Source: Owenia fusiformis (taxonomy: Eukaryota > Annelida > Polychaeta > Sabellida > Oweniidae). From it: a DNA stretch of 64,000 bases. Each line of letters begins with the position of its first letter. The stretch's first letter is position 1. This document shows, in pieces, positions 34,069-46,738 of the stretch. Both the position numbers and the translations under genes were made by a program. Where the stretch lies: positions 3,310,571 to 3,374,570 of the forward strand of contig CAIIXF020000011.1 in assembly GCA_903813345.2 (NCBI GenBank), in the 5' to 3' direction. The notes under the pieces are model-generated. The model saw nothing but the letters and a program-made list of their open reading frames with translations. It ran no database searches and was not told the DNA's origin.

Positions 34069-37000
34069 ATGAGGGTGATTAAGTCATTATTCATGATGCT
34101 TAACGTTTACGGTAAGTGAAACTATACCCTCATTTGTTCGTAACATTGTTGGTTAGGCAGGGGTGTTATGTTTCTTTTTTTCGATATGAGTTTTGGTATA
34201 TTCCTTCCAATATTGATTTAGTTTTGATGCAAACGCTTTTGTTTTAAATCTAAACAGTCAATATGGTAAAACAAAATGTCTCTTCTGCGCATGTTGAAAA
34301 TGTTCACTAATAAATGTGAATTTCAGCACAGTATTCGTTTTAGGTTCATGCGCAAAGTTATTTGTTTTGATCGATTGATAATTACTTCAAAAAACGTGTA
34401 GTAATCATCACAAGCCTTAAAACCTAATTCAAAATTCCTCAACAGTTTGCTAGATTTGCTAACGTAGCCATTAGAATAAAATGCTGCTCATTGTAGACAA
34501 ACTATTGATTCACTTTGACAGTAAAATGTTTACCCGCACCTTTGAAAATTAAATAAAGGTGTGGTCATGCTTGGCATTAGCCGGATTTCCCGAAAATACG
34601 TAATATAATTCATTTGACTATATTATGTGAATATTAGATGTTCAAACCCACAACACAACGACTTATCAAGCAGAATGATAAAAACACAAAACGACCCCTC
34701 GATTACCCTTTTATATCACCAAACCTTAGATATATACCTTGCCTAGATCTGATGTAAATGTTCTCGTGCATCTAAAAAGGCTGGCATGTCGAAAATGAAT
34801 TATACCTGACTACATATTGACTGTATAACATGGTCCCATTTACACCGTTCCGTATTAGTGGTCTTGTTGACATTAATACGGAATAAATCTAAACATTACA
34901 TGAAAAATGGTGACCTTGTCCTACTCTAATTGAGATAATGTTTCACAGCACGTTCGCACGGCGATACTGTATAGCACATGCTCTAGGGAATTGATTCTAT
35001 TTTCCACTGTTGATAGAATAATGATAAAGCCTTAGGGTCAGTTTTGTTTGTAATATCTCCAAATACACGATTTCAGCATTTTAAAAACTAGATGCTAGTC
35101 CACGAGTTAATAAGGAATTGGTCGACTCAATAAGTCAATAAACGAAACGGTGCACACGTGAATGAAATGAAGCAATTAAGATAATTAGTAGACTGTTATA
35201 CAATGTTAGTATGTTTTAACCTGGGGTATAAAACACAATACCTTGAATCTGGGTTTCAATATCATGGGCATTTAAGTTTCAATTACAACTTCATTCGTCA
35301 TGGAGAGGATAATAGTGATAATATTTGTAGAGCTCTAATACCGCCAGGATATGAAGATCTAAAGAACGTACAAACCTCGTTCACTTTCACTGGCGATGAG
35401 GAATACACTGAACAAGCTGATGTTGTTGCTTGCTTCGAATCATCACTTCCTGACATTATAAATAAACAAAAGCATCGTTCCAACGTTCTTCATACTTTGT
35501 ATTAAAGCATTACGTTTACTACTTATTGCGCAGCTAAAAATTGTGCAGCATCTGTAAAAATACTGCACTAACCAAATGTAAATAAGCTCTTATTTAGGTA
35601 GCCTGGCTAAAAAAATATTATTTTCATACCAGAAATATACGCTGGAAGTACAACGTGCGGTCGAAAGTTTTCCCTTAGGCAAGATTCGTGGGAAGTGAAA
35701 GATACTATCAAAGAGGAAGTGTCAGCTTTGGCAAAGGATATTTCTAAACTAATAACAGGTGTCTCCACACTGACAAAGATCGTTTCCACCATGAAGTCTG
35801 ACATAGAAGCTAACATTGTTGGTATTAGAAGAGACATTGCTGCACAAGTTAAGACATCTACTGGTAAGTACAAGGTTCTGACAAGAACAAATGTCTAGCA
35901 AATTGAAATATATGTGTATCTCATTGAAAAAATACCTCACAATATATTTCCTTGTATCTGTGAACCTATTTTTCTCATTTTAAGGTCTCGTGATTTTGTC
36001 ACTTCCTGTTTTGTCATTGCCTGTACCACGAGTGTGATGTGTATTTTCAATGGGATATGGGATATGCACGATATAATCTCACTAGGCTGGATAAATTGCG
36101 TGTGTTTTTACATTTACAGATAAAAAGAATTGCGATTCGACACCCTGCCACAATGGCGGCACTTGCACCGAACAAGGAAATGGCTATACGTGTAAATGTA
36201 AGACTGGATATACTGGAATCAATTGTGAAACAGGTTTGGGAAATGGTTAATTGTTGCACTTGGTCACATAATAAAAACATTTTACAACTGGTATAACGTG
36301 GCAACAGAGCAGATACGTTTGCTTCTGTCTCGCACATAACAATTACAATACGGATTTACCTTATTAATACATATACTTCTTAGTAGTTGCAGATTTACAC
36401 GTAGACGGGTGTAGTTTTAAAAGTCCTTGTCAGAACGAGGGCACCTGTTTTGGCAGCGTTAACGGCTATACGTGTAAGTGCAAGGCTGGATATACTGGGG
36501 CGAATTGTCAGACAGGTATGACAATAAAGAGATAACAATAGAGAGTAACGCAGAACCTTGTGCGAGTCCTTCAAAGTCATCCAAATAATTGTAAGACAAC
36601 GCTATGAATTTTAATGTAGTCCCACAAGGCCCCATCTAATAAGCACTGGGAATTTGAAATAACTATCCGATTACATGATCTGTGCTTTCTCGTACTATTG
36701 ATTCATTAAGAAATGATTATAAACGTTTAACTTCATATTACAGAAGGATACGTTAATTGGTTTTGATTTTAACAAAACTAAACTTTCATTTGTATGTGTA
36801 TCACTGGTGATCCGCTCGATTACGCTGGTTACCGAAACGAACCGTTTCGGTAATAAAATGTCGGAACGTCGAAGGTACGAATTTTCTTTTTTGATTATTT
36901 TGCTCGTTGTAGGCAGAATCCATCCCTACGTCATTTTTTCTCACAAACGTGTATCAGTATCATGTTTTATAAAAGGTACATATTTGCGAAAATAGCTCAG

Positions 37001-38134
37001 AAGACAACAGAATCGCCGAATTAATTCCTCCCTTAAGTTACATAAACGGTAGGGGTTAAAAGTGCAGATCTTAACTGTTTTTCGAAATGCCGTTTCGGTA
37101 ACTTAAGTGAGGGATTAAATCGACGATTCCGTTGTCATCTGAACTATTTGATCGCAAATGTGTACATTTTCTTTATCATATGATACTGATACACGTTGTG
37201 ATAGAAATGCTGTCAGTGGGAATTCTGCGTACAACGTGTGAAATAAGGAAAAAAGAAAAATCGTGCCTTCGACGTTCCGACATTTTGTTACCGAAACGGT
37301 TCCAGCGTAATCGAGTGGATCACCAATGTGTATGTAATTACAGGTAAAGCTGGAAAACTGAAAAACAAACCAATTGTTGCAAAGCGAATGAAGAGACACC
37401 AAATAAAGGATATTGCGGTAACGTCAAGCGGAAATATTGCGCTAACAGGAGGGCCCCTTACTACAAACATATATGATAAAAACTATAATGCGATCAAAGT
37501 TATCGACAAGGTATTCGGTTATGTAGCAATAACTACTAACGACCAACTATTATTTACTGACTCTACTAAGACGATTTACGTCTATACAGCAGAGGGCATC
37601 CCTATACGTAATATAACCGTTAAAGGGTCGGCCTCAGTAACTCGGCTACGTGATATTACTACTCTGTCTACTGGTCAATTGGCTGTAATAGATGCTACTA
37701 CAGAAAGAGTGTATGGCGTTGATCCCTCTAACGGGGATCTCTCTCCTATCACGATGCCTTACTCGATGAATCGTCCTATTTATTTGACATCTAATAGTAA
37801 AGATGTCATCCTAGTCACTGACTATTATGGAGATAATATAAAAGGTTTTGATAAACTTGGAAATGTTGTGTTAACATATGGAACAAGGGGGTCGGGTGCG
37901 GGACAGTTGATGAGACCACGTGGTGTGTGCGTAGATAGCAACGATTATATCTTGGTCGCAGACAACAGCAATGGCAGGATACAACTTCTTACCCCTGAAG
38001 GTAAATTCCATAGCTACCTTCTTGCAATGAATATTAGTGATTTAAATCCATTTGCCGTACATATCAACCAAGTAGGGGATTTGCTGGTCGGAGATGCATG
38101 GGGACATCTGTTCGCTATCACATACAGGGAATAA
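34069..38134 (+). CDS. secreted coiled-coil, two-EGF, NHL-repeat protein, five exons, 433 aa
   Basis: Exons 34069-34111, 35633-35863, 36120-36233, 36393-36515, 37344-38134; all GT-AG and all joins in phase 1, the shuffling phase usual for EGF modules. Residues 1-20 ([20 protein letters not shown]) look like a signal peptide. Residues ~30-90 form a heptad-patterned coiled coil ([20 protein letters not shown] and on) after one cysteine that could link chains. Exon 3 (92-129) and exon 4 (130-170) each encode one six-cysteine EGF module with NGGTC or NEGTC and the GYTG(I/A)NC ending. Exon 5 encodes a beta-propeller; a canonical NHL repeat, [20 protein letters not shown] followed by [10 protein letters not shown], is near its end, and about six blades fit. 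No RING or B-box, so not a TRIM ligase. An extracellular oligomeric scaffold or recognition role is inference. Confidence 0.9.
34255..34700. repeat. dispersed repeat in EGF-NHL intron 1, related to 41590-42310
   Basis: Shared islands include CAGTCAATATGGTA, CTTCTGCGCATGTT, CATGCGCAAA and GCAGAATGATAA followed by AACACAAAAC in the same order. Family unknown. Intron 1 also holds an unsupported 100-codon open frame at 35203-35505. Confidence 0.4.
36808..37325. mobile_element. foldback element next to the acceptor of EGF-NHL exon 5
   Basis: Inverted arms of about 240 bp (36808-37050 and 37090-37325), starting GGTGATCC(G/A)CTCGATTACG and carrying ACCGTTTCGGTAA and ATGTCGGAACGTCGAAGG. The element ends only 18 bp before the exon 5 coding start at 37344, so much of the sequence upstream of this splice site is element-derived. 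Non-coding. Confidence 0.8.
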
Positions 38135-38135
38135 A
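38130..38135 (+). promoter_or_regulatory. AATAAA overlapping the EGF-NHL stop codon
   Basis: The last codons read GAA TAA A, so the stop codon lies within an AATAAA hexamer. Real use would give a very short 3' UTR; it may be chance. Confidence 0.25.
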
Positions 38136-38450
38136 CTTCGTCGAAAGATCATTCCCCGCTGAAGAACATTGCACCAATCCTGTTTGTCTAAATTCATATG
38201 CGTAACTAGAATAATTCAAATTGATGGACAATGACAATGACTATAATGCAATTTAAACTAATATTTGTTATAGTAAAGACAATATACTGATTTTTGTGAA
38301 ATTTCCAATATTCCAGATATTTGACCAAAAGTGTTAACAACATTTGGGGAGAGTATATTTCAATTAATCATATTAAGCATACGTACTTCATTGCTTACTA
38401 AGTCCGATTTGTTTTACACAAACGTACGCAACATATGACTTCTCCTCTAA

Positions 38451-39258
38451 CCCTACTATCACACCAAACTAGTTCTCACTACGTTCTCTAAAACGGGCTT
38501 CAACTGTGTACGAACGGACTGGACCTACTAAGAACCGTTTGGGATCTATTTACAAACGTCATCGAACGTACTCGAACGGGTAGGTCTTCTAGAACTTAGA
38601 CAATGCTCAAAATGTTCTCGTGGTCGTCACGTTCTACAATTAGAACGAGTGACAACGTACTAACGACGAGCTGGACGTACTACTAACGGAACCGTCGTAC
38701 TTCAATCCTACTAGGGACGTTTTAACAACGAGTTGAACTGTCTGAGGACTTGTTGAGAACGAGGTAGAACTAATTGCAAACGGGTTTAAACTGATTAAGA
38801 ACGTATTTAACACTGCTTATGAACGAGTTAGCAAAAATATAGCTATCACACCAAACAAGTTGCCACTGCGTTCTTCAAAACTGGTTTTAAACTGTGTGCG
38901 AACGGAATGAACGTAGCTGCAACTTTCCAAGGTCTATTTACGAACTTCATGAACGTTCTCCGACGGGAATGTGATTTTAGAATTTTGAATCGATTCAAAA
39001 TTCGATGGCGACCATACCGTTCTGTAATCAGGTCATGTTGACCTTCTAGACTAAGGTACGCGTTCTACTACGTTGCACACCGACGTGGTGCGACCTAAAC
39101 GAACTGCGAACGAGATGGACGTATTGAAGACTGTTTAAGAACGAAGAAGCTAATTATTTCAGACATATTTCCCGACCACAGCCAGATTGAGCCCGTTTTA
39201 CGACGTTTTCGTAGGACTGGCAAGAACGGGTAAGAACTAGTTTGGTGTGATAGGGGGG
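38451..39258. mobile_element. Harbinger-like non-autonomous element, copy 2
   Basis: 808 bp, with CCCTACTATCACACCAAACT and the inverted right end, TAA directly outside each end (38448-38450 and 39259-39261). The interior repeats many CGAAC/GAACG and GTACG words. A second, internal TIR-like block, TATCACACCAAACAAGTTGC, lies near 38844. It is nearly identical to copy 3 at 55528-56332, so both moved recently. No transposase. Confidence 0.85.
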
Positions 39259-39261
39259 TAA

Positions 39262-40997
39262 TGACATATAAATTGTTGCCTTTATGTCTCATAATATGAT
39301 CAGTTGGTTTCGTCGTGTTGACTTAATTGTAATATTTTTTTATGACGAATTCCTTTTCGACTTCACCTTGCTATCATAAATCACAATATATCCGGGGATA
39401 TATGATCGGGTCATCTTTACTCAATGACATTATAAACTGTTGATTGTTGGAGATTGAACGTCTTACGATCTTACTTAAGATGTTATCCTGATTCCACATA
39501 CTATATGAATCGTCCCTAATCCGAGTGGTTAATTTGCCGAATGGTCAAATTTTATCATTTTCCTAATTTAAATAACTTTAATGACAAAACTACCAATTAG
39601 ATACATCAACGAAGATAATATTTCCGACATTTAATCCGAACCTGGCAAAACTTAGACAATAGTTAAATTAAATGATTAGGCAAAATTACCACTGACTGTA
39701 TCCAATTCTACATACATGAACAATGTGTAGTATACATGCATTTTCTATTTGTATATTTGAACAATGTGTAGTATACGTGCATTTTGTATTTGTTGTAATT
39801 CATGTTTAGGTGTTATACATTTTTTGTTTTTGTAGAATATGTGCAGCCAAAAGCCGAATCGGTTCTCTATCATTTTTCTACATAATCGCAGTACAGTGAA
39901 GAATGGTATAGAAAAGTATTTGTTAGATTTCGTATATTTTTTTTATCCTATATATGTAATTGCTGGTGCAAATGTCATGTTGGTCTTGTTTGATATGTAA
40001 ACACATAATGAATAGCAAAATCACCAATAGTATAGTTATAATCAGAATTCAAAATTATATATTTGAGGGTACCTATTAGAGATGTCAAGACAATGTCTAT
40101 ACAGAATGGGATGGGAGAATATATCACTCAAAACCGCTTAAGTGTAAAATTAATGCCCATTTTTAACACTTATTTGTTTTCACTGATATGTGTTCTGTTC
40201 GGTGATGACATTTCGATAATGGACAAATGTGTCTACAGTATGCCACAAGAAGTTGTCTCTATTTATTTCATTGATTTGGGGAATGACTAGAGAATTTTTT
40301 CAAGTATAAGGGAGTTTAAGCTTGCATATAAAATCGAAACGCCAACCTATATGTATGACCAATCGTCCATACAGATACATCGCTTAAATATATTCCGTCC
40401 ACGTTTAGGTTGTGAAAAGCATTGCAAGCTTAACCTCCCTTATATGTCGGAATGTACATGGATACGCATTCTTTTAAGTGTGACATAAAGGCATGGGCAA
40501 ATGTGTTAACAGTCGGCTGAAGGTAAGTGTTTCTAAACGTGCACAATGCGTTGTCCATGTGGCAAATAATCAACAGAATAACACAATACAATTTCCTCGG
40601 GGCCTTAAACTTTTTGCCAATAAAGTCAAAATATGTTGTCAAGTTAAGAAGGGATGGGGAGTTTTACAAGGTGAATGAAAACGTTTCATCAAACGCATAT
40701 TCAAACGTATGGTCAGATACTGACAGTCTGATACCAGTTTGTATCATGTCTGCTTATAAAATCACTCGGTACCTATTTTATCAGGATGGCGTTTGGCTTT
40801 TATGATCGAAAAATAAAAGTATGCTTTGCTTTCTTCGTAAGTATTGAAACATAGAATTTTTCCTGAACAAAATATTGATTGATTTATTGAAAATAATGAA
40901 AATGAGAACAAACTTGGATATGATCGTATGAAACCTCACTTGTCATAGGATGAATTAGTTATCCCTGATACACCTTAGAAGGCAACAAGGCAATATA
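39262..40997. other. non-coding region, partly duplicated at 51.2-51.8 kb
   Basis: No gene seen. About 39700-40060 matches 51240-51780 in islands such as AACAATGTGTAG, GTACAGTGAA and GCAAATGTCATGTTG, in the same order; see the tandem duplication finding. Confidence 0.45.
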
Positions 40998-41130
40998 AAT
41001 CGGGATATCTTTGTAAAAATCGAGAGAAGTCGTGATTTTTGAAGAAAAATCGCAATATCTAGAGAAAATCGGGATTCATATGAAAAATTGGGATTTCTAG
41101 AAAAAAAATCAGGAGAAAAAAACGGTATTT
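40998..41130. repeat. degenerate tandem of GAAAAATCGGGATTT units, array 1
   Basis: About eight loose units such as AGAAAATCGGGATTC and GAAAAATTGGGATTT. Related to array 2 at 42545-42735. Confidence 0.6.
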
Positions 41131-41589
41131 ACATGGGTAATTTGATAAATACGTTTTCTGATTGCATTTTGGGCCTTTAACTATCTTTGTTTAATTGGCA
41201 TATCATCTGCATTAAACCAAGTAACACATCGTAATTGATTAATGTGAATACACCATCACAACTTGGCATTATGAAGTCAAAGAACAAAAATGTATCTATG
41301 CATCCAGTGCGTTGTATAGTATATCTCAGTCCGAGAACGATAGATTAAATAAAATTCTGGTTTCAAATAGTTAAAAGAAGATTAAATAAGCAAACGGTAT
41401 GTTGGATGTGTAGTTAGTTATTTTGTTTTATCACAAAAAGCTTTTGCATATTTGTTTTCACCACGTTCCAACTTTCATTGTAATGTCTTTTATATGCGTT
41501 TCGATTGTTCAGAATTTCTTAGTACCAGAACGTTCGATTTATTTCTGGTCTAAAATATTGTAGTTAAAAGAAGATGAAAGAGCTTAACA

Positions 41590-42310
41590 CAGTCAATATG
41601 GTACAACGAAAATGGGACTTCTGCGCATGTTAAAAATTTTCGTCAAAACTCAACTTTTGTTCAAGTTGATACGATTGTCTTTCGAACTAGAGACTTACCT
41701 CATTCGAAAGATCATAAAAGACTTTGTCTATACTGAAAATCTTAGATCCAAACATAGTAGAATTCGCCGTCAGTCCGCATTTGATTTTTTGAAGTGACTT
41801 TCGTAGATCGTCAGATTTCTCCGACTGATATCGGGTTATCTCAAATTGGTTCGTTTATAAATACGAATTTTTTTACCGTTGTAAGGCGCATGCGCAAAAT
41901 TGATTTATAAACGTTATTGGTTGATGGTTTTTCTCCTGAGCATGCGTGAAGTCTGATGAACACTTATGACGAAGACCGGAGCAAACATTACTAGCTCTCG
42001 AACGAAATTCCAAGATTCAGATCATTTCGCCGTGTTTGCTAAGCGTGTATACGTGAATGACAAGCTGTTTTGAGTAGATCAGGTACCTGTTTTAGACACA
42101 TCATTGATTTAGCTTGACATTGATGTGCACATTGGCACTTTTGAGCATTTTAATACAAGTTTTTACACTCTTAGCACGAGACGGGTTTTCGAAAAATCTG
42201 TTATCTGATTCACTCGATTATCGTATGGATATGTATTTCTGCTGACATTTCAACACCACATCACATAGAATTACGATGCAGAATGATAACAAAACACAAA
42301 ACAACTACTA
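41590..42310. repeat. dispersed repeat related to 34255-34700
   Basis: Begins CAGTCAATATGGTACAACGA and ends near GCAGAATGATAACAAAACAC. Islands match the copy in EGF-NHL intron 1. Class unknown, no coding. Confidence 0.4.
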
Positions 42311-42544
42311 AATTCCACTTGTTATTTCACAGGAGGTAAAAATGCAAACTCCCAAGATTCTTTGTAAGGGTCGTCAGACATCGGATTGGCCGCCATATTT
42401 GAAATGAAAATATCACTAAATAGAGGTCTGCGCATGTCTCAACATTTCGACTGAACAAGTGTATTTTGTATGTAAAGATAGCTACTGTATTTTGTTTTAT
42501 CACAAAACGCATCGTATACTTTCCTTTTTTGCGAGGTTTTGTAC

Positions 42545-42735
42545 GAAAATCGGGAGGGTATCATTTAAAAATCGAAATTATACTGAAAATCGTGGTGTCT
42601 CGTTAACAAACCCGGAGTTTTGAACATTAAATGGGGATATTTTATGAAAAATGGGAAATTTTCTCAAAATCAGGATATTAGAATCGGGTTTTTGAAAATC
42701 GGGATTTTGAAAAAAAATCGAAAAGAGCAATACAA
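42545..42735. repeat. degenerate tandem of GAAAATCGGGATTTT units, array 2
   Basis: Loose units including GAAAATCGGGAGGG, GAAAATCGTGGTG and TGAAAATCGGGATTTTG. Same family as array 1, about 1.4 kb away. Confidence 0.6.
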
Positions 42736-43581
42736 ATCTGAATTTCTCTTGATTTAAATCGGGATTTGACAGGTAAGCCATAATAATGATAAATGTTTTT
42801 AAGGTTGTCATTTTTCTGATGCAACATAAATATATCTTTTAAAGCAAATATATGGTCCTCAGCAATTATGTTATCAACTTCAAAAAAGCAGTATTTACAG
42901 AACCATAACTGTAAGTGCCTTTCATATAAAAGAGGCATTCAATTAATTATTGTGAAAAAGTATTATCTAAAGTTCATTCCAAACGACATTTTTTTAATGA
43001 TAAGTTCCATTGCCGTGTGTTTGTCATGTTTCACTCTGGTATAATGATACAGCTGGGCGAATTAAGTACTTAGTACAATGCTCCTCTCCGCACTTTATGA
43101 TACATTATTCTATAGCCTATTCTATTCTATCACACTAAATTATAATAGAATTTAACAATGAATATGTTCTACAGTTGTAGTTAAACAGTTATTCAACTAG
43201 CGAACATTGGATTTTCCTCATAATTATATTATATTAAATGTTATTATATCATACTATATTATAATTTCTTTTTTGAAAGTTATATTAACATATAACAAGA
43301 TATTAATTATCTATATTAATATTTTAAAAATGCAACTGGAACGTGTACAGTAGATGATAAAAAGCATTATTATTTCTCTGTAGTGATAATCAGCATGTGA
43401 TTGGTCAATCATGTACCATGTGACTAAGAATACCACAATTTTTTCCATTACTGTATGTCATCGATACGAAAGGATTATTTTTGAAAAATAAATAGAGGTA
43501 TTCAACGAATGTGACGTCACATGTATAGGCTACTGTAAGCATGTATTGTATTGTTTTGTATTTTGAATTTTTGAGACACTA
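42736..43581. other. AT-rich non-coding region
   Basis: No gene seen. 43020-43075 resembles 53468-53520 (GTCATGTTTC...AATTAAGTA), another anchor of the proposed tandem duplication. 43225-43330 is almost pure A/T. Confidence 0.35.
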
Positions 43582-44223
43582 CAGGGTGTCCCGAAAGTAT
43601 GCCCCCCCCCCCTAGGCAGACATATACCAGTGTCGTCATAGTATGTGTCATATACCATTTTAAAGCTTATCCAAAGTTACATTGATTCTCCAAGTATCAT
43701 GGTTTAACTCTCAAATGTGAAAAACTACAGGCATTTCAAAATTTAGTGTTTAGTTAAAATTATGTTTAATTTTACACCAAATCACTAGTCAATGTGTCCT
43801 CCCGGGCCATCTTAACAGCAGCAATTCTTTGCGGGTCAGATGGATATTGAGTTGGAAAAAGAGAACGGCGAGGGTAGAAACTCTAAGGAAACTCTTCTAA
43901 AGTCCCTTAATAGGTTTTAAGAGGGTTATAAAATTCCACACCCCTATTTGAAGGGCTTTTAAGGTCATATCTGAAAATAATTGCTGCTGTTAACATGGCA
44001 AAGGGGGGGCACATTGACTAGTAATGTGGTGTAAAATTGAACTTTATTTTGACAAAACACTAACTTTTTAAATGACTGTAACTTTTTCCCATTTGAGAGT
44101 TAAACCATGATACTTGGCAAATCAATGTAACTTTGGATAAGCTTTAAAATGATATATGACACATACTATGAGGACACTGGAATATGTCTGCCTAGGGGGG
44201 GGGCATACTTTCGGGACACCCTG
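43582..44223. mobile_element. 642-bp Tc1/mariner-like MITE
   Basis: Inverted ends CAGGGTGTCCCGAAAGTATG with TA outside each end (43580-43581 and 44224-44225). The arms extend over about 220 bp, including a CCCCCCC tract, CTAGGCAGACATAT and AGTTAAACCATGATACTTG-type words. Non-coding. Confidence 0.8.
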
Positions 44224-44508
44224 TATGTAATTAATAAATTAATATTGTTAAACTGTTAATATGTATTTCTTCTTTTCTTCCCAGACACGTAAATGAGTGA
44301 AATATGAAGCAAATATTAAATTATGTTTCCGTGAAATACCTGTATATATTTCTGGGGGATGTATTCCACTTGCCCTTTGGGCTGCGTGGGTTACGCAGCT
44401 CTCATACGCACTCAACATCATTCAATATTAGTATAGTATTGTTCAAAATGTCAACCAATTAAAAGCTTCCCCGTGGAACAACTAAAAAGCATAACTATTG
44501 TATTCAAC

Positions 44509-44598
44509 TATAAAACCTAATGTTTCGTGCATTATAACAACTATAACATATATTCTTCCGAATCTGTTAGCGACGGAGAAAAAAGAAAAAATGTTCGG
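44509..44598 (+). promoter_or_regulatory. TATA box and non-coding first exon of the C-type lectin gene
   Basis: TATAAAA at 44509-44515; a short exon would start about 30 bp later and end at 44598 in TTCGG|GTAAGTTTG. The same arrangement (CTATAAAACCTA, then TTCGG|GTAAGTTC) recurs at 54666-54719, and the conservation supports both. Upstream, CAACCAATTAAAAGCTTC is also shared. The exon carries ATGTTCGG, which after splicing would open a short upstream frame. Confidence 0.6.
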
Positions 44599-44866
44599 GT
44601 AAGTTTGATTATTCAATAAATCTTTCTGAATCAGTAAATCATGGTAATTATAAGACTTTATATATCAAAACGATCATACATTAGGAGAGTAATTTGTACA
44701 TTTTTAAAACTCGATCTGCAACCGAAATCAATCATTTTCACTCGTGAAAAGCATTTATTGGTGTTAATGTTGTATTGATATATGAAATGAATATATTTAT
44801 TTTAAAAAGTGAAAAGCATTTTAAATATTACATGAGGCAATCGTTGCAATTGAATGTTAACGTTAC

Positions 44867-46150
44867 CCCCTCATCTTATACACGCCTAACCATCGACAAC
44901 GTACAGTGCCAAAAACACGCCGTCGTACACTTTAGATGTACGGTGTCAATTTTAATCGAGTCGAAGCAAATACAATGTAGATTTGATGTAGGTTTTAAAA
45001 AAATTATCTGAGCAATACATTTAGGATTTCAAGTTTGATTTCGTGTGTGTTCGTTTGGGAAGACATTTAACTTTCTTGTAACGTTAAACGATTTTCAAAC
45101 AGTGCTCGGTTTTTTCGTGGTTAATCTACCCATATAATTGGTCGGTTGAAAAATGTTGTTTTTACTCATTTGCTTCGATCATTTCTTTGCCTGTCGTCTA
45201 AGAGTGTTGAATATTTTTTTTGAGAATATGTTTCTCTAAACTACACAATTTAGGACGGATTGAGATTAATATATATTCAAGTATTTATTGCAATTAAAAA
45301 GAATCAGAAATGTGCGTTGTCATCTCGAATGTACGTTGTCCCTGTAATTCAAATTCCTGAGATAAAATATTAAACAATGTAATGATTTCATTTCAAAATC
45401 TATTAACGGTTTTTATAAGTAAAAATTTATCTTTAACGAACATGTTATAAAAGCATTGTGGTGGTGGTACATTTGTGCCCATTAGGTGTGAGCTTTCAAC
45501 CCAAACTACCATGCGATTATTTGGCGTCTGTACCTTACGTTTTGTTAGTTACATTAATAGATAAATCTATACTAATAATCCAATAATTCAATCAAATTGA
45601 CAGAAGTATCTGTCCATCTTTCTGTTTGTGTAATGAAAAATACGTTGCCTGCATTAGGGTTAACTGAATTGAGTAAGTTTGAAGAGACAACGTACATTTG
45701 AGTTGACAGCGTACATTTATGATTTTTTAGATTATAGTCAAAACGTTAAATTTATTAAATCTTCAACAGACCTTAATTGTGTAGTTTGAAGAAACATATT
45801 CTCATAAAAATATTTGACACTCTGCTTAGACGACATTGGAATAAAAGATCAAAGGAAATGTGAAAAATAACATTTTCCAACCGACCAATTATATGGGTAG
45901 ATTGACAACGAAAAAAATCGAGCATTGTTCGAAAATCTTTTAATGTAATTAGAAAGTTAAATGTCTTCCTAAACGAATTCACACAAAATCAAACACGAAA
46001 TCCTTAATGTATTGTATCCTGTATGTATTTTCTAAAAACCTACACCATTGTCTTTGCTTCAAATCAGTTAATAGTGACACCCTACATCTAAAGTGTACGA
46101 CGGTATATTTTGTCACTTTACGTTGTCGATGGTTAGGTGTGTTTAGATAT
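44867..46150. mobile_element. 1.3-kb foldback element in lectin intron 1
   Basis: Inverted arms of about 320 bp. Left arm has CCTAACCATCGACAACGTAC and CGTCGTACACTTTAGATGTA; the right arm carries their inverse, ending near GGTTAGGTGTGTTTAG. Exact ends and target duplication are unclear. No coding. Confidence 0.7.
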
Positions 46151-46293
46151 CTGAAATATACTCATGTGTCAGGTATGGGTCTGTTTCTATGATGTACGTG
46201 ATTCGCCGCAATGAATACACCAAGTGCATTAACATTCTTTTAGTAGCAACTTCCGATGTGGTATCAGTAGGGTTATTCGAGCAACTTTGTAAT

Positions 46294-46645
46294 TTAAAGG
46301 GGCAACAAGGACTGTAAAGAGAAAATTCAAATTGCTTTACTTTTTCTGAGCTACCAGGGCAACATTTGGCTTTATATCTTCTTTGGCATACCTTGTTTTC
46401 TTGAAATGTATGGATAACCTATCAATTTCAGCATTAAGAAGTGTAAATTCAGTTCAAAGCTTCTATAAAGGGAGGCCCACTTATAGATTTTGTTAGATCC
46501 ACCACCTTTCAAGAGCAATATCAGCTGAAATAATGTTAATCGAGGGGGTTTCAATAGTTTTGATGAAGTATCCAAACCTAAATATATTTTGACACTGGTC
46601 GATGATCCTTGAATGTCCCCTCTGCACTAATTGTTGCACCTTTAA
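46294..46645. mobile_element. 352-bp MITE with TTAAAGGGGCAA ends, copy 2
   Basis: Ends TTAAAGGGGCAACAAGGACT and TTGTTGCACCTTTAA; aligns throughout with 29312-29683. It ends 18 bp before lectin exon 2 at 46664, so it supplies the sequence just upstream of the acceptor. Confidence 0.8.
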
Positions 46646-46738
46646 TATAGGATTTTTCTTCAGTCTTGAGACATGTCTGATACCTCTTCAAAGACAAAGT
46701 TATTTTGTATATTTCATGGAATCGCACATTTTTTAAGG

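Noticed and set aside
35203-35505. 100-codon open frame with protein-like composition in EGF-NHL intron 1
   Set aside because: No acceptor or donor of matching phase seen, no domain recognised, and exons 1 and 2 already join in phase without it. Kept only as a weak possibility.
40998-42735. CRISPR-like array from repeated AAAATCGGGATTT words
   Set aside because: Units are degenerate, directly adjacent, without distinct spacers, and the genome is eukaryotic.
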